A DNA stretch of 64,000 nucleotides from an uncultured Pelagibacteraceae bacterium (GTDB lineage: Bacteria; Pseudomonadota; Alphaproteobacteria; Pelagibacterales; Pelagibacteraceae): assembly GCA_902630915.1 (NCBI GenBank), contig CACOWD010000002.1, positions 1 to 64,000 of the forward strand, in the 5' to 3' direction. Below are positions 26,487-35,291 of this stretch, in pieces (position 1 is the first letter of the stretch; every line of letters starts with the position of its first letter). The notes below the pieces were generated by a model that saw only the letters and a program-made list of their open reading frames with translations, did no database searches and was not told where the DNA came from. Position numbers and translations under genes: made by a program.

Positions 26487-26908
26487 TCATCAATAAATAT
26501 TTTTTCGTCTCTTTCATGCCTTTCTTGCGCCTCTATCGAAAGTGTTGCAACAGGTCTAGCCATTAACCTTTTAAGTCCTATCGGTTCTCCAGTCTCCTCG
26601 CAATACCCATAAGTTCCATCCTTTATTCTCTGTAAAGCAGAATTAATTTTAGAAATTAACTTTCTACTTCTATTTAGCGACTTCATTTCAACAGATTTAT
26701 CAGTATAAGAAGATGCTTGATCAACTATATCTGCCGAAGAAACATTATCATCTGATGAATTCAAAATATTCCCTAAATTATTAACCTTAATAATTTCTTT
26801 TTTCCAATTTAAAAGTTCCTCAGTAAAAAATTTTTTGTGTTTTGCACACATATATTTTTCTTTAGAGTTAGGTGTATATTTTTTTTTTATAGTTGATTTT
26901 TTAGACAT
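26483..26908 (-). CDS. dksA: DksA/TraR family transcription factor with a reduced zinc finger
   Basis: A 141-residue DksA-like protein that would bind RNA polymerase through its secondary channel and modulate stringent control. The coiled-coil tip D-x-x-D-x-A motif (DIVDQA, about residues 60-65) is kept. In the C4 zinc finger only Cys103 remains; the other positions are Thr106, Ser124 and Ala127 (YGYCEETGEPIGLKRLMARP). Such Cys-poor DksA forms occur in alphaproteobacteria. Its promoter region also precedes the divergent GT39 gene. Confidence 0.9.
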   Translation of the reverse strand: MSKKSTIKKKYTPNSKEKYMCAKHKKFFTEELLNWKKEIIKVNNLGNILNSSDDNVSSADIVDQASSYTDKSVEMKSLNRSRKLISKINSALQRIKDGTYGYCEETGEPIGLKRLMARPVATLSIEAQERHERDEKIFIDD

Positions 26909-26980
26909 TTTTTAAGTTTGGGGAGTATATGATTGATTTTAGTTGTGTCAATAGCTTATAATTTAGAATATTTTCATTAT

Positions 26981-28354
26981 ATGATTAACAACAAAAATAT
27001 ATCAAAATTTTTTTTTCTATTCCTTTTTACACACTTAGTGTTATGGACACTAATTCCTTTTTTATCTAACGTAAATCTTCCATTAGATACAATCGAGGCA
27101 CTAGCGTGGGGAAGTAAATTAGACTGGGGTTTTGAAAAACACCCTCCTTTAAGTGCTGTTGCGGTTCAATTTTTTTATTTAATTTTTGGATCAAGTGATT
27201 TTGCTTATTATCTTTTAAGTCAAATTTTTGTAATTATTTCATTTATATTTGTTTTTAAATTTTCATTTGAGATATTAAGAGATAAAACTCTTGCATTTCT
27301 GTCATTGCTAGTTCTTGAAAGTATTTATTTCTATAATTTTACGTCTCCAGAATTTAACGTAAATATTAGTCAGCTCCCCTTTTGGGCCCTTACTATTTTC
27401 TATTTTTGGAAAAGCATAAAAGAAAATAGATTGATAAATTGGGTATTATTTGGAATATTTTCTGCACTTGGTTTCTTATCAAAATATTTATTTATATATA
27501 TCTTATTAGCATTATTTTTGTTTGTTATTATTGATTTTAAAAATAATAAAAAGTTTATTAAAAATTATTTCTTATCCATTGTTATTTCATTAATAATCTT
27601 AGCTCCTCATTTTCTTTGGTTATATCAAAATGAATTTACCACTATTTTTTACGCGTTAAAAAGATCAAGTTTAATTGAAGTTGGAATTTTAATGCATTTA
27701 ATGCATCCAATTAAATTTTTGTTTAAACAATTTTTTATTCTCATTCCTTTTTTTTTAATGTTTGTTTTAATATTAAAAAAATATCAATTCAAAATTGAAC
27801 TAAAAAATAAAAAGACTTTATTTTTGATAATTATCTCTGTAGTTCCTTTCGTACTAATGTTATTTACTTCAATTATTACAGGAGCAAATATAAGGACAAT
27901 GTGGATGACACCTTTTTATTTGTTTTTAGGCACTTTATTTTTTCATGTTCTAAGAAAAAGTATTGATTTTAAAAGAATTAAAAAATTCTATATTTTATTT
28001 TTCTTTTTCTTTTTTTTATCACCCTCCTTGTATCTAGCAGTTTCAGTCCTTGACGAAACAAAAAGAACTGATTACCCAGGAAAAGAAATTTCTAGATTAG
28101 TGCAAAATAAGTGGGATGATAATTTTACTAATGATATCAAAATCGTCGTTGGCGATGAATGGTTTGCAGGTAATCTATCCTATCATTTGAGATCTAGACC
28201 TATTTGGATGAGTGAGCTTAAAGATAAAAATTTAGAGATTAAAGATGATCAAGGTGTAATCTATACTGGGAATCCAAAAATTTTAAAAAAAATTTGTCCA
28301 GGTGTTTTTGGCACTATCAAACCTGTGGGATACTGCATGATAGGTAAAAGATGA
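26981..28354 (+). CDS. GT39 family (ArnT/PMT-like) membrane glycosyltransferase
   Basis: A polytopic protein of about 457 residues with some ten membrane segments. The first periplasmic loop has the GT-C signature LPLDTIEALAWGSKLDWGF followed by EKHPPLSA, in which the acidic pair would be catalytic. Such enzymes use a polyprenyl-phosphate sugar to glycosylate lipid A, proteins or other acceptors on the periplasmic side. I chose the ATG at 26981; an upstream TTG at 26933 would add non-conserved sequence. It overlaps the GT2 gene that follows by four bases, which may make its sugar donor. Confidence 0.87.
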   Translation: MINNKNISKFFFLFLFTHLVLWTLIPFLSNVNLPLDTIEALAWGSKLDWGFEKHPPLSAVAVQFFYLIFGSSDFAYYLLSQIFVIISFIFVFKFSFEILRDKTLAFLSLLVLESIYFYNFTSPEFNVNISQLPFWALTIFYFWKSIKENRLINWVLFGIFSALGFLSKYLFIYILLALFLFVIIDFKNNKKFIKNYFLSIVISLIILAPHFLWLYQNEFTTIFYALKRSSLIEVGILMHLMHPIKFLFKQFFILIPFFLMFVLILKKYQFKIELKNKKTLFLIIISVVPFVLMLFTSIITGANIRTMWMTPFYLFLGTLFFHVLRKSIDFKRIKKFYILFFFFFFLSPSLYLAVSVLDETKRTDYPGKEISRLVQNKWDDNFTNDIKIVVGDEWFAGNLSYHLRSRPIWMSELKDKNLEIKDDQGVIYTGNPKILKKICPGVFGTIKPVGYCMIGKR

Positions 28355-29223
28355 AAAAAATTATAATTTTAATACCAGTATTTAACGATTGGGATTCTTT
28401 AAAAAAGCTTTTAGTTGAAATTGATCATAACTTAAAAGATATAAAAGATTTTTTATTTGACTGTTTAGTTATAAATGATGCATCGAGCATCCCTCAGCCA
28501 AAAATTACAAAACCTAAAAATTTTGGCTCTGTGAAGATACTAAATATGAAAGAAAATAAAGGTCACGCGAGATGTAATGCATTCGGCATAAGGTATATTT
28601 GTAAAAATGAAAAGTTTGATTATGTAATTCCAATGGATGGAGATGGAGAAGATCGCCCGATTGAAATCAAAAGTCTAGTTGATAAAATTAAAAAATTTCC
28701 TAAAAATTCCGTAGTTGCTAAAAGAGTAAAAAGATCAGAGGGGATTTTTTTTCAACTTCTTTATCAAATACACAAAATTTTAACTTTAGTTTTCACTGGA
28801 GAAAACATTAATTTTGGAAACTATAGTTGTATACTTAAAAAAGAGGCTGAAATACTCTCTAACAAAGCAAGTTTATGGAGTAGTTACTCCGGTACAGTGA
28901 AAAAGAATCTAAAAGATCTAAATGAAATTGATTCTATAAGGGGAGCCCGTTATTTCGGCCCATCCAAAATGTCTCTTTTTAGTTTAATAATTCACTCTTT
29001 TTCGATAATTGCTGTTTTTAAAAAACAAGTTTTTATTAGATCTGTAATTTTTATTTTAATATTGTCTTATCTTGATTCTTACGCTGATATATCCTTATTA
29101 ATTTTCACAATATTTGTTATATTTTTTAATATAATAATTTTTTTAATTTCCCTGAGAGAAAAAGAAAATGAATTAATAAATAGTCAAAATAATTTAAGCG
29201 GAACAGTAGAAATAACACACTAA
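28351..29223 (+). CDS. GT2 glycosyltransferase with C-terminal membrane segments
   Basis: A 290-residue family 2 glycosyltransferase. The N-terminal GT-A domain shows IIILIPVFNDWDSLKKL, CLVINDASS and the metal-binding VIPMDGDGEDRPIEI. The C-terminus has two hydrophobic helices (about residues 225-275), as in polyprenyl-phosphate sugar synthases. Coupled translation with the GT39 gene suggests a pair: this enzyme charges a lipid carrier, the GT39 enzyme transfers the sugar. The actual sugar is unknown. The following 127 bases hold nothing I can assign. Confidence 0.85.
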   Translation: MKKIIILIPVFNDWDSLKKLLVEIDHNLKDIKDFLFDCLVINDASSIPQPKITKPKNFGSVKILNMKENKGHARCNAFGIRYICKNEKFDYVIPMDGDGEDRPIEIKSLVDKIKKFPKNSVVAKRVKRSEGIFFQLLYQIHKILTLVFTGENINFGNYSCILKKEAEILSNKASLWSSYSGTVKKNLKDLNEIDSIRGARYFGPSKMSLFSLIIHSFSIIAVFKKQVFIRSVIFILILSYLDSYADISLLIFTIFVIFFNIIIFLISLREKENELINSQNNLSGTVEITH

Positions 29224-29350
29224 AAAGTTGTAATTTGAGTCTGTAATAGAATCAAAAAAGAATCAAAAGGTGAACATTATTATGTGTTTTTTTGACTATT
29301 GAGGATGTTTTAAATCGCAGGTAGTCTCTTAGTATATTAAAGGTTGAATT

Positions 29351-29710
29351 ATGAAAAAACTCTTCTGTCATTGCAAGGCAATAGAAGCCGAAATTAATAT
29401 AAATAAATTAGACAAAATATTGCGATGTAACTGTTCAATATGCAAAAGAAAGGGGTTTGTAATGGCAATGGTTAAAAACGAAGATTTCAAAATAGTTAAA
29501 GGGAAAGATAAGTTAAAGCTTTATCAATTTCACTCCAAAATTGCCAAACATTTTTTTTGTACAATTTGCGGTATTTATACTCATCATAATCCTAGATCAA
29601 ATCCACTAATGACTGGTTTTAATATAGGCTGCGTCGACGAAATAGACTCTTTTAAATTTAATGACGTACTAGTTAATGATGGGAAAAATCATCCATTAGA
29701 TAAAAAGTAA
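29351..29710 (+). CDS. GFA (CENP-V/Mss4-like) zinc domain protein
   Basis: A 119-residue protein with the GFA zinc-binding fold: FCHCKAIE, LRCNCSICKRKG and the third Cys cluster FFCTICGIYTHHNPRSNP. The family includes proteins named glutathione-dependent formaldehyde-activating enzyme, but most members have no proven activity, so only the fold is claimed. It is a single-domain protein of usual length, preceded by a GGTTGAAT leader and followed one base later by the glycerate-kinase-like gene. Confidence 0.87.
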   Translation: MKKLFCHCKAIEAEININKLDKILRCNCSICKRKGFVMAMVKNEDFKIVKGKDKLKLYQFHSKIAKHFFCTICGIYTHHNPRSNPLMTGFNIGCVDEIDSFKFNDVLVNDGKNHPLDKK

Positions 29711-29711
29711 A

Positions 29712-30629
29712 ATGCATATTTTAAAGCAGAATTATAATAAAATTAAAAAAAAATACTTAAAATTTCTTAAGTCACAGGAAGTTTTATCTGAGCCTTTTAG
29801 AGATAAGATTGATCAATTAAATAACTTTTATTTACCAATAAGTAATGAGATAAAATCTAAGTATTATATAGATCGAAAAACACAAATAATTGGTTTGACC
29901 GGAGGACAAGGATCTGGAAAATCGACTATATCAAGCATATTAAAGATAATCCTTAAGGAGGGGTATAACTTGTCAACTATAATATTTTCAATTGATGACT
30001 TCTACAAAACTCTCAAAGAAAGAAAATCAATGTCAAAAAAAATCCACCCTCTTTTCTTGACTAGGGGTGTGCCTGGAACACATGATGATAAGCTATTATA
30101 TAATTGTCTTAAAAATCTAAAAAGTAAAAATTTTAAAAAATTTTCGATTCCTGTGTTTGATAAATCAATTGATGATAGGCTTCCTAAAAATAAGTGGCAA
30201 AAAGTTGTAAAAAAACCTAAAATAGTAATATTTGAAGGATGGTGTGTGGGTGCTACTCCTCAAAAAAAAAAAGATTTATTACTACCTATTAATATATTAG
30301 AAAAAAAAAATGACAAAAAAAGAATATGGAGAAATTTCGTCAATTTTAAGTTAAAAACAAAATATAAAAAAATTTTTAAATATATAGATACAACCATTTT
30401 TTTGAAAGTTCCAAGTTTTAAACATGTATATAACTGGAGGCTATTACAAGAAAAAAAACTAAGGATGACTTCAGAAGGAAAAAAAACAATGAATGAAAGT
30501 CAAATAAAAAATTTTATTATGTTTTATGAAAGAATAACGAAAAATATGATCAACGTTTTGAATAGAAAAGCAGAATTTGTTATTAAAATCGATAGTAACC
30601 ATAAACTTAAATCAATTCATAAAAATTAA
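29712..30629 (+). CDS. D-glycerate 3-kinase-like P-loop kinase
   Basis: A 305-residue P-loop kinase like plant and yeast-type D-glycerate 3-kinases. It has Walker A IIGLTGGQGSGKSTIS, the substrate-binding region IFSIDDFYKTLKERK, RGVPGTHDDKLLYNCL, and the FEGWCVGATPQ block near residue 180. The family phosphorylates glycerate for entry into glycolysis; other small-molecule substrates are possible. The next gene (TolC-like) starts at the base after its stop, so the two are in one transcript. Confidence 0.84.
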   Translation: MHILKQNYNKIKKKYLKFLKSQEVLSEPFRDKIDQLNNFYLPISNEIKSKYYIDRKTQIIGLTGGQGSGKSTISSILKIILKEGYNLSTIIFSIDDFYKTLKERKSMSKKIHPLFLTRGVPGTHDDKLLYNCLKNLKSKNFKKFSIPVFDKSIDDRLPKNKWQKVVKKPKIVIFEGWCVGATPQKKKDLLLPINILEKKNDKKRIWRNFVNFKLKTKYKKIFKYIDTTIFLKVPSFKHVYNWRLLQEKKLRMTSEGKKTMNESQIKNFIMFYERITKNMINVLNRKAEFVIKIDSNHKLKSIHKN

Positions 30630-31919
30630 ATGAAAAAACAAATCTTTATTTTTATAATCTGTCTTTTCTTTTTCGAGGTAAACGCTGAGGAAAATCTTAA
30701 GTTTTTTATAAACAAAGCTTTAAAGAATAACATTTTGTTAAACGCAGAAAGAAAAAGCCTTGAGTCTTCAAAACAATCAAAAAATATATCAAGGAGTGAA
30801 TTTTATCCAAGCATAACAATTTCTGGCGATCAAACTAGTACTACATCAACTAATCGGACTAATCAAAGCGGAGCTAGTTTACCAGATACTAATTCAGACT
30901 CAGAAAGTACATCTATTTCATTAGAGCAAGTTATATTTTCCGGATTTAAAGGTATCAATACTTTTGAAAAATCTGATCTAGAAACACAAAAAGCAATTTT
31001 GGAACTAAAAAAAGCCGAGCAACTAACAATTTTAGATACAGCTTTAGTCTATTATGATTATATTTATAAATTTAATAATGAAAGATTTAATTTTTCAAAT
31101 GTTAATTTATTTGAAAGACAAGTAGAGTCAGACAATGCAAGGTTACAAAAAGGTGAAATTACTTTAACTGACTTGGCACAATCCGAGTCCTCTTTAGCAG
31201 GCGCAAAAGCTAATTTAATAAAAGCAAAAACAGAATTACTCTCTTCTAAAACTAATTTCGAGAGAGTAACAGGTGAAAAAATATCAAATTTATCCGATTC
31301 TAGCAAAAAATTTTCTTTAAATTTACCTAGCACATTGAATGCATCCATTGAATTATCAAAATTAAATAATTTGAACCTTTTAATATCAAAATTAAATTAT
31401 GAAATTTCGGTAAAAGAACTTAACATAGAAAGAGCAAGACTTTCTCCTTCAGCCTCAATTAAGGTATCAAAGTCAGAAAACAAAGAATTTAGCTCCTCGA
31501 TCGATGAAAAAGATGATGAGACTGTAAAAGCTACTATTACCTGGCCCATTATTAAGGGAGGAGAAAATATTTCGTCAATCAAAAAATCCTCTTTTGACAA
31601 AGAGCGGTCTAAGTTGATATTTCAAGATACTAAAAATAAAATGATTACCGAAACAACTAATTCTTGGTCTAATTTTCAATCTTTTAAAAGCGTTTTAGAG
31701 GCCACAAAAGCTCAATTGAAGGCCGCAGAAATAGCTAACGAAGGCATAACTTTGGAGTATGATTCTGGTAATACTCGAACAACCTTAGAAGTTATCCAAT
31801 CAAGAAGTCTTTTATTGGATGCTAGGATATCTTTTGCAAGAGCAGAAAGAGACTTTATGGTTTCACAATTTGAGTTAGCACAACAAATCGGCACTCTTTC
31901 TCTTAATTTACTTAAATAG
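30630..31919 (+). CDS. TolC-like outer membrane efflux protein
   Basis: A 429-residue outer membrane factor of the TolC family, forming a periplasmic tunnel for type I secretion or drug efflux. A signal peptide (about residues 1-18, ending VNAEE) is followed by two coiled-coil-rich repeats; recognisable blocks are SLEQVIFSGFKGINTFEKS and LEYDSGNTRTTLEVIQSR. No ABC transporter or membrane fusion partner is next to it, so its partners are elsewhere. It ends 90 bases before recA. Confidence 0.88.
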   Translation: MKKQIFIFIICLFFFEVNAEENLKFFINKALKNNILLNAERKSLESSKQSKNISRSEFYPSITISGDQTSTTSTNRTNQSGASLPDTNSDSESTSISLEQVIFSGFKGINTFEKSDLETQKAILELKKAEQLTILDTALVYYDYIYKFNNERFNFSNVNLFERQVESDNARLQKGEITLTDLAQSESSLAGAKANLIKAKTELLSSKTNFERVTGEKISNLSDSSKKFSLNLPSTLNASIELSKLNNLNLLISKLNYEISVKELNIERARLSPSASIKVSKSENKEFSSSIDEKDDETVKATITWPIIKGGENISSIKKSSFDKERSKLIFQDTKNKMITETTNSWSNFQSFKSVLEATKAQLKAAEIANEGITLEYDSGNTRTTLEVIQSRSLLLDARISFARAERDFMVSQFELAQQIGTLSLNLLK

Positions 31920-31977
31920 GCCTAATTTAACTGATTTTTTAATTTCTTGATTAAGAGAACAAAATGTGTACATTTAA

Positions 31978-31983
31978 TATAAT
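31978..31983 (+). promoter_or_regulatory. recA: Candidate -10 box for recA
   Basis: A consensus TATAAT lies 26 bases upstream of the recA ATG, in a 90-base gap after the TolC-like gene. A -35 box at the normal spacing is poor (around 31955-31960), so the site is suggested mostly by the -10 match and its position. Confidence 0.45.
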
Positions 31984-32009
31984 GATTCGAACAACAAAAA
32001 AGGAAAAAT

Positions 32010-33113
32010 ATGACAAAAAATAACTTAAAAGTCGTTAAAACAGATAACAAAAAACAGCAAGAATTAAAAGAAAAGACTAAGTCTTTAGAAGCTGCAATTA
32101 GCCAAATCGATCAAAATTTTGGAAAAGGTTCAGTAATGAGACTAGGACAACAGCAGGCTTTAGATGTTGAGGCCATATCTACTGGCTCATTAAGCTTAGA
32201 TTTAGCGTTAGGAATCGGAGGCTTACCTAAGGGTAGAATTATTGAAATTTATGGTCCAGAGTCTTCAGGGAAAACAACTTTAGCGCTCCAAGTAGTCGCT
32301 GAAGCGCAAAAAGCCGGAGGAATATGCGCTTTTGTTGATGCAGAACATGCAATGGATCCAGTTTATGCAAAAAAATTAGGCGTAAAAACTGAGGAATTAT
32401 TAATTTCTCAACCAGATACAGGTGAACAAGCTTTAGAAATTACCGATACATTAATAAAATCAGGCTCGGTCTCTGTTTTAGTTGTAGACTCAGTTGCAGC
32501 ATTAACACCAAAGGCAGAGTTAGAAGGTGAGATGGGAGATCATCATGTTGGTTTACAATCAAGGCTGATGAGTCAAGCTTTAAGAAAAATTACCGGTTCA
32601 GTATCAAAATCAAATACAATGGTAATTTTTATAAATCAAATCCGAATGAAGATCGGAGTAATGTTCGGAAATCCAGAAACAACATCTGGAGGAAATGCTC
32701 TTAAATTTTATTCATCAGTAAGAATGGATATAAGAAGAATAGGAGCAATTAAAGAAAAAGATCAAATTATCGGTAATTCAACAAGAGTGAAAGTAATTAA
32801 AAATAAAGTTGCACCTCCGTTCAAAGTCGTTGAATTCGACTTAATGTATGGGAAAGGAATTAGCAAACTGGGCGAGCTTATTGACCTTGGTACCAAAGCA
32901 GGCGTAGTGGAGAAAGCAGGTGCTTGGTATGCTTATAAAGGTGAAAAAATAGGTCAAGGTAGAGAAAATGCAAAAGTTTATTTACAAAAAAACCCAAATG
33001 TTGCTGCAGAAATAGAGAAGATAATCAGAGACGAAGCTTTTGCAATAAGTAAAGAGTTGGAAGGAAACCCTTCATCAAAACAAAAAATTAGCGAAAAAAA
33101 AGAAGAGGAATAA
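32010..33113 (+). CDS. recA: Recombinase RecA
   Basis: RecA is the ATP-dependent strand-exchange protein of homologous recombination. The 367-residue protein has Walker [24 protein letters not shown], the L1/L2 regions near [18 protein letters not shown] and [12 protein letters not shown], and a Lys/Glu-rich C-terminal tail. An AAGGA ribosome binding site precedes the ATG. A strong hairpin follows its stop. In many alphaproteobacteria alaS follows recA; here an aldehyde dehydrogenase and a DUF779 gene come between. Confidence 0.98.
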   Translation: MTKNNLKVVKTDNKKQQELKEKTKSLEAAISQIDQNFGKGSVMRLGQQQALDVEAISTGSLSLDLALGIGGLPKGRIIEIYGPESSGKTTLALQVVAEAQKAGGICAFVDAEHAMDPVYAKKLGVKTEELLISQPDTGEQALEITDTLIKSGSVSVLVVDSVAALTPKAELEGEMGDHHVGLQSRLMSQALRKITGSVSKSNTMVIFINQIRMKIGVMFGNPETTSGGNALKFYSSVRMDIRRIGAIKEKDQIIGNSTRVKVIKNKVAPPFKVVEFDLMYGKGISKLGELIDLGTKAGVVEKAGAWYAYKGEKIGQGRENAKVYLQKNPNVAAEIEKIIRDEAFAISKELEGNPSSKQKISEKKEEE

Positions 33114-33131
33114 TTCCTCTGCCATCAATTC

Positions 33132-33163
33132 AACGGGAAGTTTAAATTAAACTTCCCGTTTCT
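33132..33163. terminator. Hairpin terminator after recA
   Basis: A near-perfect inverted repeat, AACGGGAAGTTTAA facing TTAAACTTCCCGTT with a single central base (12-14 bp stem; the inner AT pairs probably open to form the loop), starts 19 bases after the recA stop and is followed by TTTCTC. The T-tract is short, so termination may be partial. It separates recA from the aldehyde dehydrogenase. Confidence 0.75.
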
Positions 33164-33286
33164 CATGAAACCTCAACTAAAAATTGATTAAATCTACATT
33201 TAGTATCTAAAAAAAAGTGGCAAAAATACATGTGTACAATTTAGCTAAGATTAGTTTTAATCAAGATATAGAACAAAAGGGGGAAA

Positions 33287-34840
33287 ATGAGTACACAACA
33301 AGCATCAAGCTCGAAAGTGTCTTCATCTTTGGATACCTCTCATTTGAAGGTTAAATTTCCATTTAAAGCTAAATATGGAAACTACATTAACGGAAAATTT
33401 GTAGAACCTAAATCTGGAAAGTATTTTGATAATACTACTCCTATCACTAATGAAGTTATCTGTAAGGTGCCACGATCGAACGAAAAAGACGTTGATTTTG
33501 CTCTAGATGCAGCTCACGCAGCATTTCCTACATGGGGAAAAACATCAATCACAGAAAGATCAAATATTCTTTTGAAGATTGCCGATGTTATAGAGAAAAA
33601 TCTAAATGTTTTAGCTACAGCAGAGTGTTTGGACAATGGTAAGCCAATACGAGAATGTATGGCTGCAGATTTACCTTTGGTAATTGATCATTGGAGATAT
33701 TTTGCTGGAGTAATAAGAGCAGAGGAAGGTTCAGTTGCTGAAATAAGTAACAGTGAATATTCTTACCACATACCTGAGCCATTAGGAGTAGTTGGTCAGA
33801 TAATACCATGGAACTTTCCATTGCTAATGGCTACATGGAAACTAGCTCCAGCTTTGGCAGCAGGAAACTGTGTAGTGCTGAAACCAGCTGAACAAACACC
33901 AGCATCAATTATGCTTTTAATGGAACTAATTGGAGATCTATTACCAGCAGGTGTTGTTAACGTTGTTAGTGGATATGGTCTTGAAGCAGGTAAACCTTTA
34001 GCTTCTTCAAAAAGAATAAAGAAGATTGCTTTTACAGGTGAAACTACTACTGGACGTTTGATTATGCAGTATGCATCTCAAAACTTAATACCAATTACTT
34101 TGGAATTAGGTGGTAAATCGCCAAATATTTTCTTTGAAGATGTTATGGCTAAAGATGACGACTTCTTTGATAAATGTTTAGAAGGGTTTGCTATGTTTAC
34201 GCTTAACCAAGGAGAAGTTTGCACTTGTCCAAGTAGAGCTTTAATTCAAAAATCTATCTATGATAAATTCATGGAGAAAGCAATCAAAAGAACTAAAGCT
34301 GTAAAACAAGACAATCCTTTAAAAATGGAAACTATGATTGGAGCTCAAGCTTCATTAGAACAAATGGAAAAAATCAAGTCTTATTTAGACTTGGGTAAAA
34401 AAGAAGGTGCCAAAGTTCTATGTGGTGGAAGTGCTGCAAAAATTAATAGTGGTCTAGAAAAAGGAAACTACATCCAACCGACAATTTTCGAAGGTAAAAA
34501 CAATATGCGAATATTCCAAGAGGAGATCTTTGGACCAGTTGTATCAGTAACAACGTTTAAAGATGAAAAAGAAGCATTAGAAATAGCTAATGACACTCTT
34601 TACGGTCTAGGCGCAGGTGTTTGGACTAGAGATGGAAACATTGCATACAGAATGGGTAGAGGTATAGAAGCTGGTAGAGTTTGGACAAACTGTTATCATG
34701 CGTATCCAGCTCACGCTGCATTTGGTGGATATAAACAATCTGGTATCGGAAGAGAAACTCACAAAATGATGTTAAATCATTACAGACAAGTGAAGAACTT
34801 GCACGTGTCTTACAGTGAGAAAAAATTAGGCTTCTTTTAA
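33287..34840 (+). CDS. Aldehyde dehydrogenase (AldB/ExaC-like)
   Basis: A 517-residue NAD(P)+-dependent aldehyde dehydrogenase. Active-site motifs are [12 protein letters not shown] (general base Glu) and [15 protein letters not shown] with the catalytic Cys; [20 protein letters not shown] and [15 protein letters not shown] line the cofactor site. The CTCPSR signature matches AldB/ExaC enzymes that oxidise acetaldehyde and other short aldehydes. A strong AAGGGGGA ribosome binding site precedes the ATG. The DUF779 gene downstream is its usual companion, which supports the subfamily call. Confidence 0.92.
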   Translation: MSTQQASSSKVSSSLDTSHLKVKFPFKAKYGNYINGKFVEPKSGKYFDNTTPITNEVICKVPRSNEKDVDFALDAAHAAFPTWGKTSITERSNILLKIADVIEKNLNVLATAECLDNGKPIRECMAADLPLVIDHWRYFAGVIRAEEGSVAEISNSEYSYHIPEPLGVVGQIIPWNFPLLMATWKLAPALAAGNCVVLKPAEQTPASIMLLMELIGDLLPAGVVNVVSGYGLEAGKPLASSKRIKKIAFTGETTTGRLIMQYASQNLIPITLELGGKSPNIFFEDVMAKDDDFFDKCLEGFAMFTLNQGEVCTCPSRALIQKSIYDKFMEKAIKRTKAVKQDNPLKMETMIGAQASLEQMEKIKSYLDLGKKEGAKVLCGGSAAKINSGLEKGNYIQPTIFEGKNNMRIFQEEIFGPVVSVTTFKDEKEALEIANDTLYGLGAGVWTRDGNIAYRMGRGIEAGRVWTNCYHAYPAHAAFGGYKQSGIGRETHKMMLNHYRQVKNLHVSYSEKKLGFF

Positions 34841-34855
34841 CCAATAATATATAAT

Positions 34856-34880
34856 GGCCCATGATTCTAAATCATGGGCC
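34856..34880 (+). promoter_or_regulatory. Intercistronic hairpin before the DUF779 gene
   Basis: A perfect 10-bp stem (GGCCCATGAT facing ATCATGGGCC) with loop TCTAA lies between the aldehyde dehydrogenase stop and the DUF779 ATG at 34892. It has no T-tract, so it is not a typical terminator; it may stabilise the upstream mRNA or limit translation of the downstream gene. An in-frame ATG at 34874 lies inside the stem and is an unlikely start. Confidence 0.6.
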
Positions 34881-34891
34881 GGAATATACAA

Positions 34892-35248
34892 ATGAAAGTA
34901 TCTTTTACACTATCAGCAAAAAAATTACTCAGTGAAATCAAAGAAGTTCACGGAGACGACCTTTTGTTTCACCAATCAGGCGGATGCTGTGATGGAAGTG
35001 CTCCTATGTGTTTTCCAGCTAAAGAATATCAAGTAGGTAATAGCGATGTAAAATTGGGAGAGGTAGACGGAACTCCCTTTTATATGAATGAAGATCAATA
35101 TGAAAAGTGGAAACATACTGACCTCACAATTGATGCAGTTAAAGGAATTGGTGGAATGTTCTCACTGGATAATGGCACAGGACAAAGATTTCTTACTAAA
35201 TCTGAAATATGTGTTGTAGTAGATAACGATAAAAAGCAGACAAATTAA
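34892..35248 (+). CDS. DUF779 family protein
   Basis: A 118-residue protein of the DUF779 family, which is commonly encoded next to ExaC/AldB-type aldehyde dehydrogenases; its biochemical role is not established. The conserved core LLFHQSGGCCDGSAPMCF with three Cys suggests metal or redox binding. I chose the ATG at 34892 because the upstream ATG at 34874 is buried in a hairpin stem and adds only six residues that look non-conserved. It ends 43 bases before alaS. Confidence 0.88.
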   Translation: MKVSFTLSAKKLLSEIKEVHGDDLLFHQSGGCCDGSAPMCFPAKEYQVGNSDVKLGEVDGTPFYMNEDQYEKWKHTDLTIDAVKGIGGMFSLDNGTGQRFLTKSEICVVVDNDKKQTN

Positions 35249-35291
35249 TCTCTATATAGACAAGCAGAAAAATATCTGTATTTAATCAATT

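Noticed and set aside
29224..29350. Intergenic stretch after the GT2 gene with short repeats of GAATCAAAA
   Set aside because: Two copies of a nine-base AT-rich word; no RNA fold or frame could be supported.
31957..31971. LexA-like box GAAC-N7-GTAC before recA
   Set aside because: It has one mismatch to the alphaproteobacterial GAAC-N7-GAAC pattern, and presence of a LexA cannot be judged from this window.
31964..33238. ATGTGTACA repeated upstream of recA (31964-31972) and of the aldehyde dehydrogenase (33230-33238)
   Set aside because: Nine bases shared between two short AT-rich intergenic regions is not far from chance, and no further match extends it.
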